The position numbers and the translations under genes are program-made. Shown piece by piece: positions 7,413 through 16,036 of a DNA stretch of 64,000 nt (its first letter is position 1; the number at the start of each line of letters is the position of its first letter). The stretch comes from Lentzea californiensis (GTDB lineage: Bacteria; Actinomycetota; Actinomycetes; Mycobacteriales; Pseudonocardiaceae), in NCBI RefSeq assembly GCF_024648825.1, contig NZ_JANBBE010000001.1, positions 930,001 through 994,000 on the forward strand, read 5' to 3'. The notes below the pieces were generated by a model. That model was given only the letters and a program-made list of their open reading frames with translations. It was not told where the DNA came from and did not search any database.

Positions 7413-9466
7413 AGCGCGAGCCGTTCCTGGATCTTCTTGAGCGGACCGGGTGACCACCACGCGGCGTTGCCGAGCAGCTTGAGCACGGCCGGGACGAGCA
7501 GCATGCGGACCACGGTGGCGTCGAGCGCCAGCGCGAGGATCATGCCGACACCGACGAACCGCATCATCGCGACCTGCGAGAACGCGAACGCGCCGGTCAC
7601 CACGATCAGCAGCAGCGCGGCCGACGTGATCACCCGGCCGGTCTTGGCCAGACCGGTGGTCACCGCCTCCTCCGTCGTCGCGCCCTGACCGCGGGCCTCG
7701 ACCATGCGGGAGAGCAGGAAGACCTCGTAGTCCGTCGACAGACCGAACACGATGGCCGCCATCAGCACGACGATGCCGGACTCCAGCGGGCCTGGCGTGA
7801 CGCCCAGCAGGTCGGCGCCGTGACCGTCCTGGAAGATCCACACCAGCACGCCGAACGTCGCGGAGAGCGACAGCGCGCTCATGACCACGGCCTTGATCGG
7901 CAGCACGACCGAGCCGAACGCCAGGAACATCAGGATCAGCGTCGCGCCGACCAGCAGCGTGACCATCAACGGCAGGCCCTCCGCGATGGCGTCGAGCGAG
8001 TCGCTGACCACCGCGGTGTTGCCGCCGACGAGCACCTCGGCGCCGGCCGGGGCCTGCAGCGCGCGAACGTCCTTCAGCGCCTGCTTGGACTCCTCGCTCA
8101 GCGCGTCGTTCTCCAGCCCGGCCATCGCGGCCGTGACGCCCTTGTCCGCACCCGTCGGCTGGACCTCGCCGACGCCGGGCACGTCCTTGACCTTGCCCAG
8201 GTAAGCCTGGATCGCGGCCTCGTCACCGCCCTTGACGACGATCTTGAAACCGGTGTTGGAGAGCGCAGAGAAGTTCTGGTTGATGTTCTCGGTGGCGACG
8301 CGCACGGCGTTGCCCTCGGGCAGGACCTTCTCGGTGACCTGGCCGAACTGGACGCCGAGGAACGGCGAGCCGAGGGCCAGCAGCACGCCGACGATCGGCA
8401 CGGCGATCAGCACGGGCCGCTTCATGACCTTGCCGCTGAGCTTGCGCCAGCCGCGTTCGCTGGGCTCCTTCTTGCGCCACGGCATCGCGAGCTTGTCGAC
8501 CCGGTGGCCGAGCACGCCGAGCAATGCGGGCAGCAGCGTGACCGAGACCAGCGCCGCGATCGCGACCGACGACACACCGCCGTACGCGAGGGACTTCAGG
8601 AAGCCGTGGGGGAAGAGCAGCAGCCCGGCCAGCGCGATGACCAGCAGCGTCGCGCTGAACACGACGGTGCGGCCGGCGGACGCGACGGTGCGGGCGACGG
8701 CTTGTTCGGACGTGCGGCCCTGCGCGAGTTCCTCGCGGAACCGGCCGACCATGAACAGGCCGTAGTCGATCGCCATGCCCAGGCCGAGCAGGGAGGCGAC
8801 GTTGACCGCGAACGAGTTGACCTCGGTGAAGAGGGCGACGCCGTGCAGCACGCCGAGCGAGCCCATGATCGCGAGACCGCCGACGACGACCGGCAGGGAC
8901 GCCGCCACGAGACCACCGAAGATGATCACGAGCAGCAGCAGGACCAGCGGCAGCGAGAACATCTCGGCGCGCGTCAGGTCGTCCTGCGACATGTCGTTGA
9001 TGGCCTTCTGGGTGGGCACGAGCCCGCCGACCTGCTCGGTGAAGCCGTCGATCTTCAACTGCGGCTGGACGTCCTGGAACTGCTTGATCTGCTCGTTCGA
9101 GTCACCGCTGCTCAGCGTGATCGCGACGAGAGCCTGCTGCTGGTCGTCCGACGGCACCGGCCCGACGGCCTTGAGCACGTCGTCCTTGGGGAAGCCGCTG
9201 ATGTGGCCGGCGACCTTCTTCAGCTCGAGCGGGTTCGCGAAATCGCCGCGATAAATGACGATCACGTCACCGTTCTGCCGCCCGAACGCCTCCTCGGCTA
9301 CCTTGTCGGCCCGCGCCGCCTCACTGGAGGGAGCCTCGTACCCACCCTGGCTGAGCTTGTCGAACACGCCGATGCCCCACACACCGCCGACGACCGCGAG
9401 CAGTACGGTCGCGATCAACACCACCCACCGGCGGCGATAAGCGATGGATCCCCACTTCGCGAACAT
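7352..9466 (-). CDS. MmpL/RND-family exporter
   Basis: A 704-aa MMPL-domain transporter. It has a first transmembrane helix near residues 14-33, an extracytoplasmic domain, a block of helices (about 175-325), a second extracytoplasmic domain, and a final helix block (about 510-660). The MmpL hallmark GLGMAIDYGLFMVGRFREEL lies in the first block (DY pair for proton coupling), and the equivalent FGLSTDYEVFLLSRM in the second. It probably exports a lipid or hydrophobic compound using proton motive force. The start ATG at 9466 is 113 bp from a divergent TetR gene, its likely regulator. Confidence 0.92.
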   Translation of the reverse strand: MFAKWGSIAYRRRWVVLIATVLLAVVGGVWGIGVFDKLSQGGYEAPSSEAARADKVAEEAFGRQNGDVIVIYRGDFANPLELKKVAGHISGFPKDDVLKAVGPVPSDDQQQALVAITLSSGDSNEQIKQFQDVQPQLKIDGFTEQVGGLVPTQKAINDMSQDDLTRAEMFSLPLVLLLLVIIFGGLVAASLPVVVGGLAIMGSLGVLHGVALFTEVNSFAVNVASLLGLGMAIDYGLFMVGRFREELAQGRTSEQAVARTVASAGRTVVFSATLLVIALAGLLLFPHGFLKSLAYGGVSSVAIAALVSVTLLPALLGVLGHRVDKLAMPWRKKEPSERGWRKLSGKVMKRPVLIAVPIVGVLLALGSPFLGVQFGQVTEKVLPEGNAVRVATENINQNFSALSNTGFKIVVKGGDEAAIQAYLGKVKDVPGVGEVQPTGADKGVTAAMAGLENDALSEESKQALKDVRALQAPAGAEVLVGGNTAVVSDSLDAIAEGLPLMVTLLVGATLILMFLAFGSVVLPIKAVVMSALSLSATFGVLVWIFQDGHGADLLGVTPGPLESGIVVLMAAIVFGLSTDYEVFLLSRMVEARGQGATTEEAVTTGLAKTGRVITSAALLLIVVTGAFAFSQVAMMRFVGVGMILALALDATVVRMLLVPAVLKLLGNAAWWSPGPLKKIQERLALHDEPVDDLDDEVRKPVPVG

Positions 9467-9503
9467 CGACGACGGCCTCCTGGGTTACCGTGCTGTTAAT
9501 ACC

Positions 9504-9528
9504 GTGAACTCTTGTAAACACCGTTCAC
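9504..9528. promoter_or_regulatory. Candidate TetR operator between mmpL and tetR
   Basis: The inverted repeat GTGAAC-N13-GTTCAC lies in the 112-bp intergenic region of the divergent mmpL/tetR pair, an expected place for an operator controlling both promoters. Confidence 0.55.
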
Positions 9529-9578
9529 TGAAACCGTACGGGTCCATGGACGGGGTCTACAACCCGATGGAGTGACAT

Positions 9579-10286
9579 ATGACCGAGGCCACTCGCCGAG
9601 AACGGCTCCGCGCCGAGACCGAGCGTGAGATTCGGCAGGCGGCCCGCGCCCTCTTGGTGGAAAGCGGCCGCGACGCGGTTACCCTGCGTGCGATTGCACG
9701 TAAACTCGGCATCACCGCGCCGGCTCTCTACCGCTACTACGACTCGCACGACGCGCTCTTGCGCCAGCTCTGCGACGACATCTGCGCGGACATGGCGGCG
9801 GCGCTCTACGCGGACCTCGCCGCGGACACGTCAGGCGAGGTGGGATGCCAGGTCAGGGCGGTGTGCCACGCCTTCCGCCGCTGGGCACTGGCCCACCCGC
9901 AGGAGTTCGCGCTGGTCTTCGCCTCGCCGCGCGACCCGATCGGAGCCGACCAGTTCGGCTCGGTGTTCCTGCAGCTCGCGGGGCAGCTGATCGCGTCGAA
10001 CCTGGTCGCCACCCACTCGGACGACGAGGTGCCCGAGGTGCTGCACGAGGACCTGGTGGCGTTCCAGCAGGTGCTGGTGGACGCGGTGTCGGAGCACGGT
10101 GTGACGCTCGACGACGGCGTCCTGAACCTGGGCAAGATCTACCACGTCGTCCAGTCGTGGGTGCGGTTGTACGGGCACGTGGCGCTGGAGGTGTTCGGGC
10201 GGTTCCCGTTCGCGGTGAGCAACCCGGAGCCGATGTTCGACAGCATGCTCGACCAGATGCTGACGGACATCGGCTTCAGTGCCTGA
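9579..10286 (+). CDS. TetR-family regulator of the adjacent MmpL exporter
   Basis: A 235-aa TetR regulator. The N-terminal DNA-binding domain includes REIRQAARALLVESG and the HTH TLRAIARKLGITAPALYRYY (about residues 35-54). The C-terminal ligand/dimer domain carries the stretch RRWALAHPQEFALVFASP, typical of the WHG/TetR_C_25 group. The ATG at 9579 is preceded by GGAG at 7 nt. Divergent placement and the shared palindrome argue that it represses mmpL and itself. The inducing ligand is probably an mmpL substrate, which is inference. Confidence 0.9.
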   Translation: MTEATRRERLRAETEREIRQAARALLVESGRDAVTLRAIARKLGITAPALYRYYDSHDALLRQLCDDICADMAAALYADLAADTSGEVGCQVRAVCHAFRRWALAHPQEFALVFASPRDPIGADQFGSVFLQLAGQLIASNLVATHSDDEVPEVLHEDLVAFQQVLVDAVSEHGVTLDDGVLNLGKIYHVVQSWVRLYGHVALEVFGRFPFAVSNPEPMFDSMLDQMLTDIGFSA

Positions 10287-10303
10287 TTTTAACCGCTGAG
10301 CAG

Positions 10304-10353
10304 TGAGTTCTTGTCTGCAAGTCGGCCTTCGGCTGACTTGCAGACAAAACTCA
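10304..10353. terminator. Bidirectional hairpin between convergent genes
   Basis: A long imperfect stem (TGAGTT, then TTGTCTGCAAGTC, with complement at 10332-10353) around the loop ggccttcggct lies between the convergent TetR and oxidoreductase genes. It includes the oxidoreductase stop codon. Confidence 0.75.
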
Positions 10354-11211
10354 GGCCACGGAGTCGCGCACGTAGTCGCGCAACGTGCGCGGCGCGTGCC
10401 CGAGCAGCTTCGTCATGGTCGCGACCTCGGCCTCGGTCGTGGGGATCGGCGCCGCGCTGAGCAGCTCGAAGCTGCGGATCCAGTCCACCAGCTTCTGGCC
10501 CGACAGCCTGCGTTCGAACGCCCTGCGCCATTCCGGGTCGCCACCGGTGTAGACGACAGGCCGGCCGAGCTCCTCCGCCCAGACCTGCGCCGACTGCTCG
10601 CCGTTCAACGACTCGGGACCCACGAGCTGGTAGGAGCCGGCCGCGAAGCTCACGTCGACCAGCGCGTCGGTGAGCACCTCGGCCGCGTCGCGCAGGTCGA
10701 TCCGGTTGACCCCGCCGGGGTGCAGGGGCGTCGGGAACGTCCCCGCCTCGATGTCCGCGCGGAAGACCTCGTCGTTCTGGGCGAAGTTGGTGATGCTGAC
10801 CATCGCGGGCCTGGTGTCGGTGCTCGCGAGGAACGCCGCCAGCTTCAGCTTCGGCACGTAGGCCGGGATCGCGCGGCCCGCCGCCTCGCGCGCGTCGTCG
10901 TCCTCGATGTGGAAGCCGCCGAACACCAGGCGTGCACCGGCTCGTTCGGCCTCCTGCCCGAAGATCGTCGCGATCTCGACCTCGTTGGTCTCGTGCGGCG
11001 ACACGTAGAACGCCGAGTCGACGCCCCTCAGCGCGCCGGCCACGGCCTCGCGGTCGGCCAGGTCTCCTTGGACCACCTCGACCGTGTCGGGCAGGTTCGC
11101 CCGCTCCTTGTTGCGCACCAACGCGCGCACGTCCGCGCCTCGGCGCACAGCCTCCGCGAGCACCAGGCCGCCCACGGTGCCGGTCGCTCCGATGACCAGT
11201 GTCTTCGTCAT
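10351..11211 (-). CDS. NmrA-type NAD(P)-binding oxidoreductase
   Basis: A 286-aa atypical short-chain dehydrogenase of the NmrA/QOR2 group. A Rossmann fold opens the protein (TLVIGATGTVGG, glycines 8, 11, 14), and an NmrA-like core follows (GDLADREAVAGALRGVDSAFYVSP, FGGFHIED). No classical Tyr-x3-Lys catalytic pair is evident, as is common for this group; substrate is unknown. Its expression is probably controlled by the divergent TetR gene, since two inverted repeats occupy the 92-bp space between them. Confidence 0.85.
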   Translation of the reverse strand: MTKTLVIGATGTVGGLVLAEAVRRGADVRALVRNKERANLPDTVEVVQGDLADREAVAGALRGVDSAFYVSPHETNEVEIATIFGQEAERAGARLVFGGFHIEDDDAREAAGRAIPAYVPKLKLAAFLASTDTRPAMVSITNFAQNDEVFRADIEAGTFPTPLHPGGVNRIDLRDAAEVLTDALVDVSFAAGSYQLVGPESLNGEQSAQVWAEELGRPVVYTGGDPEWRRAFERRLSGQKLVDWIRSFELLSAAPIPTTEAEVATMTKLLGHAPRTLRDYVRDSVA

Positions 11212-11225
11212 CTCGAATCCCCTCG

Positions 11226-11282
11226 TTGACTTTGAGTCAATGACTCTTAATCAAGAACTACTCCTTCACTGACTCGGAGTCA
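11226..11282. promoter_or_regulatory. Paired TetR operator palindromes
   Basis: Two related palindromes are present: TTGACTTTGAGTCAA at 11226-11240 and TGACTCGGAGTCA at 11270-11282. They share the arms TGACT/AGTCA. The second overlaps the expected -35 of the leaderless tetR promoter (-10 TAGCGT at 11292-11297). The first lies close to the oxidoreductase start. Confidence 0.7.
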
Positions 11283-11303
11283 ACGAGCTGTTAGCGTGGT
11301 GAC

Positions 11304-11918
11304 ATGACCCGTGCCGCCACCGCAGCCGCCACCAAGGAGAAAGTCCTGGCAGCGGCCCGAGAGCTGTTCATCACGTCGAAGTACGACGAGGTGAAGGCAG
11401 CCGACGTCGCCCGAGCGGCCGGAGTCGCGCACGGGTTGGTGTTCCACCACTTCGGCAGCAAGCAGGGGCTCTACAGCGAGGTGCTGTGCTCGATCGGGCG
11501 CGAGGTGCTGGACCTGCACGTCGACGACCCGGACGTGCCGTTGGGAAAGCGGATCCGCCGGTCGCACGCCGCGCACCTGACGTACCTGGCGGCGCATCGC
11601 GACCTGGCGCTCAACCTCGTGCTGCGGCCGTGGGGCGCGGAGGAGCCGTTCGACGCCGTGCGGGACGACGGCAACCGGAAGCTGTGCGAGAACCTCGGGC
11701 TGGACTTCGAACGGCCGGCGGTGCGGGCCACGCTGCGGATGTACACGACAGCGGCCGACCAGCTGGCACGCGACTACCTGCTCGGTGAGCACCCGTTCGA
11801 CGTGGACTTGGTCGTGGAGATGCTCATGGCGGTGCTCGCGGGGGCGTTGCGGGCGGCTCGAGTGGCCGACCCGTCGCTGGAGGTCGAGCAGGTGCTGGAA
11901 GAGCTGGCGCGGCCGTAG
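11304..11918 (+). CDS. TetR-family regulator of adjacent oxidoreductase
   Basis: A 204-aa TetR regulator with the N-terminal HTH in KVLAAARELFITSKYDEVKA followed by DVARAAGVAHGLVFHHFGSK (about residues 33-52). The C-terminal domain is not recognised as a particular subfamily. The ATG at 11304 lies 6 nt after a TAGCGT -10 element, so the mRNA is probably leaderless. It is divergent from the NmrA-type oxidoreductase, with two shared palindromes in between. Autorepression and repression of the oxidoreductase are inferred from this layout. Confidence 0.9.
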   Translation: MTRAATAAATKEKVLAAARELFITSKYDEVKAADVARAAGVAHGLVFHHFGSKQGLYSEVLCSIGREVLDLHVDDPDVPLGKRIRRSHAAHLTYLAAHRDLALNLVLRPWGAEEPFDAVRDDGNRKLCENLGLDFERPAVRATLRMYTTAADQLARDYLLGEHPFDVDLVVEMLMAVLAGALRAARVADPSLEVEQVLEELARP

Positions 11919-11939
11919 CCACGCCAGCTCTTCTCGGCG

Positions 11940-14732
11940 CTACAGAACGATGTTCACCAGACGGCCGGGAACGACGATCACCTTGCGCGGCTCGCCACCG
12001 GCGACCAGCTCGGCGATCTTCTCCTCCGCCAGTGCGGCGGCCTTGATCTCGTCCTGCGACGCGGACGCCGAGACGACGACCCGCGAGCGGACCTTGCCGT
12101 TGACCTGGATCGGGTACTCGACGGTGTCCTCGACCAGGTACTGCTCGTCGGCCTTCGGGAACGGGCCGTGCGCCAGCGAGCCGTCGTTGCCCAGCTTCGC
12201 CCACAGCTCCTCGGCCACGTGCGGGGCCTGCGGGGCCAGCATCAGCACCAGGGCCTCGGCCAGCGGGCGGGGCGTGCCGGACGAGTAGTGCTTGGTGACG
12301 TAGTTGTTCAGCTCGATCAGCTTCGCGCCCGCCGTGTTGTAGCGCAGGTTCGCGTAGTCGTCGTGCACGCCCGCGATCGTCTTGTGCAGCAGCCGCAACG
12401 CCTCGATGGACGGCTCTTCGTCCGTGACGCGCAGCGAACCGTCGGTCTCGTCGACCAGGTTGCGCCACAGGCGCTGCATGAACCGCTGCGCACCCACGAC
12501 GTCCTTCGTCGCCCACGGCCGTGACACGTCCATCGGACCCATGGACATCTCGTAGAACCGGAAGGTGTCGGCGCCGTACCGTTCGCACATCTCGTCCGGC
12601 GTGACGACGTTCTTCAGGCTCTTGCCCATCTTCCCGTACTCACGAGTGACTTCCTCGCCGTTGTACAGGTACCTGCCGTCGGCCTCGACGACCTCGTCCG
12701 CGGGCACGTGCACGCCACGCGGGTCGCGGTAGGCGTACGCCTGGATGTAGCCCTGGTTGAACAGGCGGCGGTACGGCTCGTCGCCGGACAGGTGGCCCAG
12801 GTCGAACAGGACCTTCTGCCAGAAGCGCGAGTACAGCAGGTGCAGCACCGCGTGCTCGACGCCGCCGATGTACAGGTCGACGCCACCGGGGTCGGTCGGG
12901 CCGTGCTCGGCCGTGCGCGGGCCCAGCCAGTACCGCTCGTTCTCCGGGTCGACGAACCGCTCGGTCTCGACCGGGTCGACGTAGCGCAGCTGGTACCAGC
13001 ACGAACCCGCCCAGTTCGGCATCGTGTTCGTGTCGCGGCGGTACGTCTTCGGGCCGTCGCCCAGATCCAGCTCGACCGTCGTCCACTCGGTCGCGCGCGA
13101 CAGCGGCGGCGACGGCTCGGTGTCCGCGTCCTCCGGTTCGAAGGTGCGCGGCGAGTAGTCGTCGACCTCGGGCAGCTCGATCGGCAGCATCGACTCGGGC
13201 AGCGCGATGGCGGTGCCGGCCTCGTCGTAGACGACCGGGAACGGCTCGCCCCAGTAGCGCTGGCGGCTGAACAGCCAGTCGCGCAGCTTGAACTGGACGG
13301 TGCCGTAACCGTGGCCGTTCTCCTCCAGCCAGCCGATCATCGTCTTCTTGGCGTCGTCGATCGCCATGCCGTCCAGGCTGAGCCCATTTTCTTGGCGAGA
13401 GTTCACCGCCGGCCCGTCGCCGGTGTAGGCCTCGCCCTCGAAGCCCTCCGACGGCTGGACCGTGCGGATGATCGGCAGGTCGAACTTCTTCGCGAAGTCC
13501 CAGTCGCGCTGGTCCTGGCCGGGCACGGCCATGATCGCGCCGGTGCCGTAGCCCATCAGCACGTAGTCGGCGATGTAGACGGGGATTTCCTTGCCGTTCA
13601 CCGGGTTCGTGGCGTACGCCCCGATGAAGACGCCGGTCTTCTCCTTGTTCTCCTGACGGTCCAGTTCGGACTTCAGGGACGCGGCGCGCCGGTACGCGGC
13701 GATGTCTGCCACGCGATCGGGCGCCGCAATCTGGTCCACCAGCTCGTGTTCCGGTGCCAGGACCATGTAGGTCGCGCCGAACAACGTGTCCGGCCGGGTC
13801 GTGAAGACCTCAATGTTCTCGTCTCCCACCGCGAATCGGACTCGGGCGCCATGCGAGCGCCCGATCCAGTTGCGCTGCATGGCCTTGACCTTGTCCGGCC
13901 AGTCCAGCCGGTCCAAGTCGTCGATCAGCCGGTCCGAGTACGCGGTGATGCGCATCATCCACTGGCGCAGGCTTTTCCTGAACACCGGGAAGTTGCCACG
14001 CTCACTGCGACCGTCCGCGGTGACCTCTTCGTTCGCCAAGACAGTACCCAGTCCGGGACACCAGTTGACGGGCGCCTCCGACATGTAGGCCAGGCGGAAT
14101 TCGCCCAAGATCCTTTGCTGGTCGGCAAAAGACAGCTCAGACCACGTGCGGCCACCCTCGACGTCGCGCTCACCAGACTCGAACTGCGAGATCAACTCGG
14201 CGATCGGACGAGCCTTGCGGGCGTCCGGGTCGTACCAGGAGTTGAAGATCTGCAGGAAGATCCACTGGGTCCACTTGTAGTACTCGGGGTCGATCGTCGA
14301 GATGCGACGACGCTCGTCGTGACCCAGCCCCAGCCTGCGGATCTGGCGCAGGTAGGTGTTGATGTTGTCCTCAGTGGTCTTGCGGGGGTGCTGACCCGTC
14401 TGCACCGCGTACTGCTCCGCGGGCAGGCCGAACGCGTCGAACCCCATGGTGTGCAGCACGTTGCGGCCGTTCATGCGGTGGTACCGCGCGAAGACGTCCG
14501 TGCCGATGAAGCCCAGCGGGTGGCCGACGTGCAGCCCGGCGCCACTCGGGTACGGGAACATGTCCTGCACGAACAGCTTGTCGGCGGGCACGTCACCCTT
14601 GAGCGCGCCAACGGGGTTGGGCGCGTGGTAGGTGCCGTGGTTCTCCCAGTACCGCTGCCACCGCTCCTCGATCTGGTTCGCCAGCTCGGCGGTGTAGCGG
14701 TAGGCGGGAATCTCCGCCGCGTCCGTGCTCAT
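11940..14732 (-). CDS. leuS: Leucyl-tRNA synthetase
   Basis: Class I aminoacyl-tRNA synthetase, 930 aa, charging tRNA-Leu in the cytoplasm. The HIGH-type motif is HVGH at residues 68-71 (context [14 protein letters not shown]), and the KMSKS loop reads KMGKS at about 701. The large insertion between them includes the editing (CP1) domain. The start is ATG at 14732, with GAGAGGG upstream. An in-frame extension to 14798 begins inside a hairpin and is rejected. About 110 bp upstream lie a leucine-rich leader peptide and two hairpins, the second with terminator features, so expression is probably controlled by leucine-dependent attenuation. Confidence 0.97.
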   Translation of the reverse strand: MSTDAAEIPAYRYTAELANQIEERWQRYWENHGTYHAPNPVGALKGDVPADKLFVQDMFPYPSGAGLHVGHPLGFIGTDVFARYHRMNGRNVLHTMGFDAFGLPAEQYAVQTGQHPRKTTEDNINTYLRQIRRLGLGHDERRRISTIDPEYYKWTQWIFLQIFNSWYDPDARKARPIAELISQFESGERDVEGGRTWSELSFADQQRILGEFRLAYMSEAPVNWCPGLGTVLANEEVTADGRSERGNFPVFRKSLRQWMMRITAYSDRLIDDLDRLDWPDKVKAMQRNWIGRSHGARVRFAVGDENIEVFTTRPDTLFGATYMVLAPEHELVDQIAAPDRVADIAAYRRAASLKSELDRQENKEKTGVFIGAYATNPVNGKEIPVYIADYVLMGYGTGAIMAVPGQDQRDWDFAKKFDLPIIRTVQPSEGFEGEAYTGDGPAVNSRQENGLSLDGMAIDDAKKTMIGWLEENGHGYGTVQFKLRDWLFSRQRYWGEPFPVVYDEAGTAIALPESMLPIELPEVDDYSPRTFEPEDADTEPSPPLSRATEWTTVELDLGDGPKTYRRDTNTMPNWAGSCWYQLRYVDPVETERFVDPENERYWLGPRTAEHGPTDPGGVDLYIGGVEHAVLHLLYSRFWQKVLFDLGHLSGDEPYRRLFNQGYIQAYAYRDPRGVHVPADEVVEADGRYLYNGEEVTREYGKMGKSLKNVVTPDEMCERYGADTFRFYEMSMGPMDVSRPWATKDVVGAQRFMQRLWRNLVDETDGSLRVTDEEPSIEALRLLHKTIAGVHDDYANLRYNTAGAKLIELNNYVTKHYSSGTPRPLAEALVLMLAPQAPHVAEELWAKLGNDGSLAHGPFPKADEQYLVEDTVEYPIQVNGKVRSRVVVSASASQDEIKAAALAEEKIAELVAGGEPRKVIVVPGRLVNIVL

Positions 14733-14776
14733 TTCAAGGTCCCTCTCACGTCTGTTCCTGCCCCTGACATGACGAA

Positions 14777-14805
14777 ACCCCCCAGCCCAGACGGGCATGG
14801 AGGGT
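14777..14805 (-). terminator. Attenuator terminator hairpin upstream of leuS
   Basis: Read on the minus strand, ACCCUCCAUGCCC pairs with GGGCUGGGGGGU through 12 pairs (one G-U) with one bulged U and the loop GUCU, followed directly by UUCGUC. It lies 45 bp before the leuS start and immediately after a second hairpin. Confidence 0.7.
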
Positions 14806-14806
14806 G

Positions 14807-14842
14807 GCCGCGCCGACCGTCTTCCGATCAGGTCGTCGCGGC
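14807..14842 (-). promoter_or_regulatory. First leader hairpin of leuS attenuator
   Basis: The arms GCCGCGACGACC and GGTCGGCGCGGC (minus strand) pair with one mismatch. The 5' arm begins at the last base of the leader-peptide stop codon, so a ribosome stalled on the Leu codons would cover or free this arm. Confidence 0.65.
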
Positions 14843-14871
14843 TAGATAAGGAGCAGGCGGGCCGTGCTCAT
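14842..14871 (-). CDS. Leucine-rich leader peptide of leuS (MSTARLLLI)
   Basis: A nine-codon reading frame, ATG AGC ACG GCC CGC CTG CTC CTT ATC TAG, with three consecutive Leu codons followed by Ile. A TACCGT -10 element (14879-14884) ends 7 nt before the ATG, giving a probable leaderless transcript beginning at the peptide start. Two hairpins follow before leuS. Together this is the classical architecture of a leader-peptide attenuator sensing charged tRNA-Leu. It is far shorter than normal gene-calling limits. Confidence 0.75.
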   Translation of the reverse strand: MSTARLLLI

Positions 14872-14982
14872 GCCCTCAACGGTATCAGCGCAGCGCAAGC
14901 ACGATGAACCGGGCGGTGGCCTGCGGCACATCAGACCGGGGTGAGCGAGAGGGGAACCGCGGTCCCGTCTTACCCTCATGGG

Positions 14983-15387
14983 GTGAACATCGTGCTGTCG
15001 GTCGTCCTGGGTGTGCTCGGCGTCGCTCTCGGCGCGGTCGGTCTGCTGGGTCTGCAGGGCAAGCTGCGCCGCAACCGCTTCGTCGGCGTGCGCACGGCCG
15101 CCGCCCTGCGCGACGAGGAGACGTTCGCGCTGGCCAACCGCGTCGCCGGCGTGCCCAACGTCGCCGCAGGTGTCGTCGCCGTCGTGTCCGGCGCCATGGC
15201 GTTCGTGATGGCCGACCTGGCGGTGACCGCCGGGATCATCGGACTGGTCGGCGCGCTGACGATCGCCCTCGCCGGTGGCGTGATGGGCAGCCGGGCGGCG
15301 GCGCTCGTGCCGGAGCCGGTCAAGCCCAAGGGTTGTGGCGGCTGCGCCTGCGGTGGCGGCGGCTGCTCCCCGCTCGCCGGGCTGTAA
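14983..15387 (+). CDS. SdpI-family membrane protein with Cys-rich tail
   Basis: A 134-aa membrane protein with three hydrophobic segments. Its centre carries the SdpI-family motif KLRRNRFVGVRTAAALRDEE between TM1 and TM2. SdpI proteins are known from Bacillus as immunity proteins, but actinobacterial members are uncharacterised. The start is taken as GTG 14983, 6 nt after a TACCCT -10 element (leaderless); GTG 14941 would add 14 residues. The C-terminus ends in the unusual cysteine cluster GCGGCACGGGGCS, which could bind metal. Confidence 0.75.
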   Translation: MNIVLSVVLGVLGVALGAVGLLGLQGKLRRNRFVGVRTAAALRDEETFALANRVAGVPNVAAGVVAVVSGAMAFVMADLAVTAGIIGLVGALTIALAGGVMGSRAAALVPEPVKPKGCGGCACGGGGCSPLAGL

Positions 15388-15393
15388 CCCGAC

Positions 15394-15407
15394 GTTTCAC
15401 GTGAATC
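15394..15407. promoter_or_regulatory. parS-like site with one mismatch
   Basis: GTTTCACGTGAATC differs from the parS core GTTTCACGTGAAAC at one position. It lies in the 18-bp gap between convergent genes, touching the yqgE stop, about 19 kb from the main parS cluster. Confidence 0.5.
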
Positions 15408-15984
15408 AGTTGTCTCGGACGTCCTTCGGGTAGGTCGACAGCAGCGCCAGCGGCATGCCCTGCCGGCGCAGCACCCTGCCCCACAGGTCGACCTTCGCGC
15501 CGGCCAGCACGTCGTCGGCCAGTCCGGTCACGACGATCCAGTCGCCGCGGTCGATCTCGCCCTGCAACTGGCCCTCGCCCCAGCCCGCGTAGCCCGCGAA
15601 CACCCGCAGGCCGCGCACCAGCGGCATCAGATCGTCCGGTTCGGCGTCGAGGTCGACCAGGGCTACCGGGCCCTGCACGCTGACCAGCCCCTCCACGGTG
15701 GCGGGGTCGGTGCCCGCCTTCAACGCTGCCAGGCACAACGCCGTCTTCTGTTCCACCGGACCGCCTATGTAGATGCACTGCGGCTTCGTGACCTGTGAAC
15801 CCCACGGCGGCAGCACGTCATGCACCGCCACGTCGGAGGGGCGGTTCAGCACGACACCGAGGGTCCCCTCTGGACGTTGATCGATGATGTAGACGACGGT
15901 GCGTTTGAAGTTCGGGTCGTTCAGGCTCGGAGCGGCAACCAACAGGGAGCCTGGCTCGACTTCGACTTCGTCATCGGGACGCAC
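15406..15984 (-). CDS. YqgE/AlgH family protein
   Basis: A 192-aa protein of the YqgE/AlgH (UPF0301) family, a single-domain cytoplasmic fold of unknown biochemical role. Recognisable family segments are GSLLVAAPSLNDPNFKRTVV, GTLGVVLNRPS, GPVEQKTALCL and FAGYAGWGEGQLQGEI. Length matches the family (about 185-200). The GTG start at 15984 is the first usable start in frame. It is convergent with the SdpI-family gene; no operon partner is seen. Confidence 0.93.
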   Translation of the reverse strand: MRPDDEVEVEPGSLLVAAPSLNDPNFKRTVVYIIDQRPEGTLGVVLNRPSDVAVHDVLPPWGSQVTKPQCIYIGGPVEQKTALCLAALKAGTDPATVEGLVSVQGPVALVDLDAEPDDLMPLVRGLRVFAGYAGWGEGQLQGEIDRGDWIVVTGLADDVLAGAKVDLWGRVLRRQGMPLALLSTYPKDVRDN

Positions 15985-16036
15985 GTCACCATGAAATCAC
16001 CCGTGATCGCCGGAACAACTCAGGCCCGCGTCCCGT

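Noticed and set aside
14777..14871. T-box riboswitch upstream of leuS
   Set aside because: The plus strand shows a T-box-like GGGTGG, but leuS is on the minus strand, where no specifier loop or T-box sequence is present. The leader peptide explains the region better.
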